DNA from: UBA7862 sp050872785
GTDB lineage: Bacteria > Bacillota > Clostridia > Christensenellales > UBA1242
DNA length: 29,464 nt
Assembly: GCA_050872785.1 (NCBI GenBank)
Contig: JBNMHO010000012.1
Coordinates: 1 to 29,464 of the forward strand
Reading direction: 5' to 3'
This document shows, piece by piece, positions 28,103 to 29,464 of the stretch. A program made the translations under genes and the position numbers. The first letter of the stretch is position 1. Each line of letters starts with the position of its first letter. The notes below the pieces were generated by a model. That model was not told the DNA's origin. It saw only the letters and a list, made by a program, of their open reading frames with translations, and did not search any database.

Positions 28103-28972
28103 TCAATAGTGTCCTTCGTCCCCGTCATTAAGATACAAAATTCCAACTGTATTCTCGCCGCAATGAGAGGAAATGACGCTGCCTGCTGGAGCGTATAGAA
28201 TTTCTTTAAATTTGCCATATTTTGCAAGCACTTCTTCAACCGCTTTTTTCATGCCGTCTGTCATTGTGGAATATGTTATAGTTACTCTTGTATGGTCGGG
28301 AGTATTGAAAGTTTGGAGAGTGTCCTCAATATATTTTCTGACACAACTGTCCATGTTGCCCATGTATTTTTTAGCAACTCTATTTTTGCCGTCAACAACT
28401 CTTATGCAAGGCTTAATTCGCATGAGGTTTGCCCCAAGCATGCTAAGCATGCTACATCTGCCGCCCTTATACAAAAACTTCAATTTTTCGACAATAAATG
28501 ACGATTGTCCATGATAGGCTCTTTCGCTAACTTTTTTGACCACTTCATCAACAGAATATTTGCCAGATGACGCCAGTTCGCTTGCATACATAGCAAGAAG
28601 TCCACTGCCCGAGGACAGAGTTCTGCTATCCACCAAATGCACGTGTGGGTTGTCTTTTGCCGCCACTTCTGCGTTTGCATAGCCAGATGAAAGTTCAGAA
28701 CCAATGCCAATATGCACCACTTCATAGCCCTCATCGGTGTATTTCTTAAAGAATTCTGCCATATCTTCTGGGCTTCTTGCACCAGTTTTTGGCAATTCTC
28801 CCGTTTTTGCAAAATAGGCGAACATTTCCTTTGGGGTTATGTTCACTCCGTCATAATAGGTTTCGTCCCCCAATGTCACCACAAAAGGAATAACCTTTAT
28901 GTTAAACTTTTCATAAAGTTCAGGTGTTAGGTCTATTGTGCTATCTGCCGTTATTTGAATTTTATCTGACAT
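28103..28972 (-). CDS. DegV/FakB family fatty-acid-binding protein
   Basis: 289 residues, typical family length. DegV/FakB proteins bind a fatty acid and, with the kinase FakA, present it for phosphorylation so that it can enter phospholipid synthesis. Visible signatures: ADSTIDLT (residues 9-16), TGARSPEDM (63-71, position of the family TSQPSP motif), GSELSSGYANA (91-101), VDSRTLSSGSGLL (114-126), LYKGGRCS (167-174) and GSVISSHCGENTVGILYL (264-281). The Arg172 and His270 region matches the residues that hold the ligand carboxylate in FakB. ATG 28972 is chosen because GGAG lies just upstream and because an upstream start at 29023 would overlap the predicted -35 box. No fakA gene is in the window. 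Which fatty acid it prefers cannot be read from the sequence. Confidence 0.95.
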   Translation of the reverse strand: MSDKIQITADSTIDLTPELYEKFNIKVIPFVVTLGDETYYDGVNITPKEMFAYFAKTGELPKTGARSPEDMAEFFKKYTDEGYEVVHIGIGSELSSGYANAEVAAKDNPHVHLVDSRTLSSGSGLLAMYASELASSGKYSVDEVVKKVSERAYHGQSSFIVEKLKFLYKGGRCSMLSMLGANLMRIKPCIRVVDGKNRVAKKYMGNMDSCVRKYIEDTLQTFNTPDHTRVTITYSTMTDGMKKAVEEVLAKYGKFKEILYAPAGSVISSHCGENTVGILYLNDGDEGHY

Positions 28973-28993
28973 ATTTTTCTCCATATACAAATA

Positions 28994-29023
28994 ATTATTA
29001 ACACATATATTTTTTTTTGTCAA
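28994..29023 (-). promoter_or_regulatory. Predicted promoter of degV, with palindrome
   Basis: A perfect -35 TTGACA (29023-29018), an 18-nt spacer and AATAAT (28999-28994) give a short leader of about 15 nt. A 16-bp imperfect palindrome, TGTCAA-atta-TTGACA at 29018-29033, overlaps the -35 box and could be an operator. A run of nine T on the plus strand (29010-29018) spans the -35 edge and spacer. Confidence 0.55.
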
Positions 29024-29278
29024 ATTATTGACACAATTTGTCTATTTTGACTTAAAGAAACATTTTTCTACAAAATTTTACACGGAAATTCGCTATATTT
29101 CCACAATTTTTGCTATTTTTTTGGTTTTTAATTTATAAATGTCAATATATTTTCTATTTATCATTATCCTATATTAAAAATTCAATTATTTATTGTTGTA
29201 TTGATAGTTCTGCAAATTAAACTATAATACATATTTAAAAAATATAATTGCTAAAAGTGTGACTATAAGCGGAGTTTG
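29024..29278. other. AT-rich intergenic stretch between signal peptidase and degV
   Basis: I find no gene here on either strand. Apart from half of the palindrome at 29018-29033, I see only AT-rich DNA and no convincing GC-stem terminator for the signal peptidase transcript. Confidence 0.6.
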
Positions 29279-29464
29279 TTACTTAAAAAGTGCGACAACT
29301 GCACGAAAAGCAACCGCAAGCAGGGAATCGTTATAAGCGTAGTGCAAAACGACAGTTCCTCGAAGTTTCGCCACATCAATAAGCCCTAGGTCTTTGCTGT
29401 CATAACTGTTTGCTCTATTGTCCCCAGCAACATAGACATATCCCTCTGGAACATATATTTCTAT
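29279..29464 (-). CDS. lepB: Type I signal peptidase, C-terminal 61 residues
   Basis: The frame runs in from the right edge for 61 codons to TAA at 29281-29279. It reads VPEGYVYVAGDNRANSYDSK, which is the conserved GDNR-x-x-S-x-D-S-(R/K) box E of type I signal peptidases, followed by DLGLIDVAKLRGTVV, the strand after the box. The enzyme removes signal peptides from Sec-exported proteins outside the membrane, using a Ser/Lys dyad. The Ser and Lys lie in the missing N-terminal part. The usual Arg at the end of the box is Lys here. It ends soon after the catalytic fold with VVALFK and no extra domain. lepB/sipS is a family name, not a verified orthologue. Both giants downstream carry Sec signal peptides and would be substrates for an enzyme of this class. 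Confidence 0.9.
   Translation of the reverse strand: MEIYVPEGYVYVAGDNRANSYDSKDLGLIDVAKLRGTVVLHYAYNDSLLAVAFRAVVALFK

Noticed and set aside
28173..28514. 113-codon plus-strand frame opposite degV
   Set aside because: It is a shadow of a clear DegV-family gene.
28973..29023. Upstream ATG that would lengthen DegV by 17 residues
   Set aside because: The extension would start on the predicted -35 box and shows no DegV homology. GGAG sits just before ATG 28972.

Overview
The window looks like chromosomal DNA from a low-GC Gram-positive-type bacterium (Bacillota, most likely an uncultured anaerobic Clostridia-like lineage). The evidence is strong AGGAG-type ribosome binding sites, very AT-rich intergenic DNA, Rho-independent terminators with U-tracts, a DegV/FakB-family protein, a Gram-positive-type HU, a Sec signal peptidase and DUF6273/MBG-type secreted proteins. 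Tryptophan is encoded by TGG and TGA is used as a stop, so the genetic code is standard. Every supported gene lies on the minus strand, so the biological reading order runs from the right edge to the left.

Reading in that direction: (1) the last 61 codons of a type I signal peptidase (29464-29279); (2) a DegV/FakB family fatty-acid-binding protein (28972-28103) with its own promoter and terminator; (3) a 90-residue HU histone-like protein (27737-27465) followed by a strong terminator and a second hairpin; (4) a 2927-residue secreted giant (26962-18179) with a signal peptide, an N-terminal DUF6273-like domain, a very long Pmp-like beta-helix region and a C-terminal membrane anchor; (5) a terminator/promoter intergenic gap; (6) a second giant that starts at 17872 and is still open at the left edge, giving at least 5957 codons without a stop. 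This second protein has a signal peptide, four beta-helix blocks separated by Ig-like modules, and a long tandem array of MBG-type Ig-like domains. Its C-terminus lies outside the window.

The two giants occupy about 26.7 of 29.5 kb. They share FxxN/GGA(I/V/L) beta-helix repeats, reminiscent of chlamydial polymorphic membrane proteins, and a composite module of an Ig-like domain, a connector and a helix-start motif that recurs three times across the two genes. No autotransporter barrel is visible, and one protein ends in a transmembrane anchor with a lysine-rich tail. The simplest reading is a pair of independently transcribed giant cell-surface stalk or adhesin proteins. The signal peptidase, DegV and HU genes next to them are ordinary housekeeping genes. 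Functions of the giants are inferred from architecture only. Domain boundaries within them are approximate because they were read by eye.
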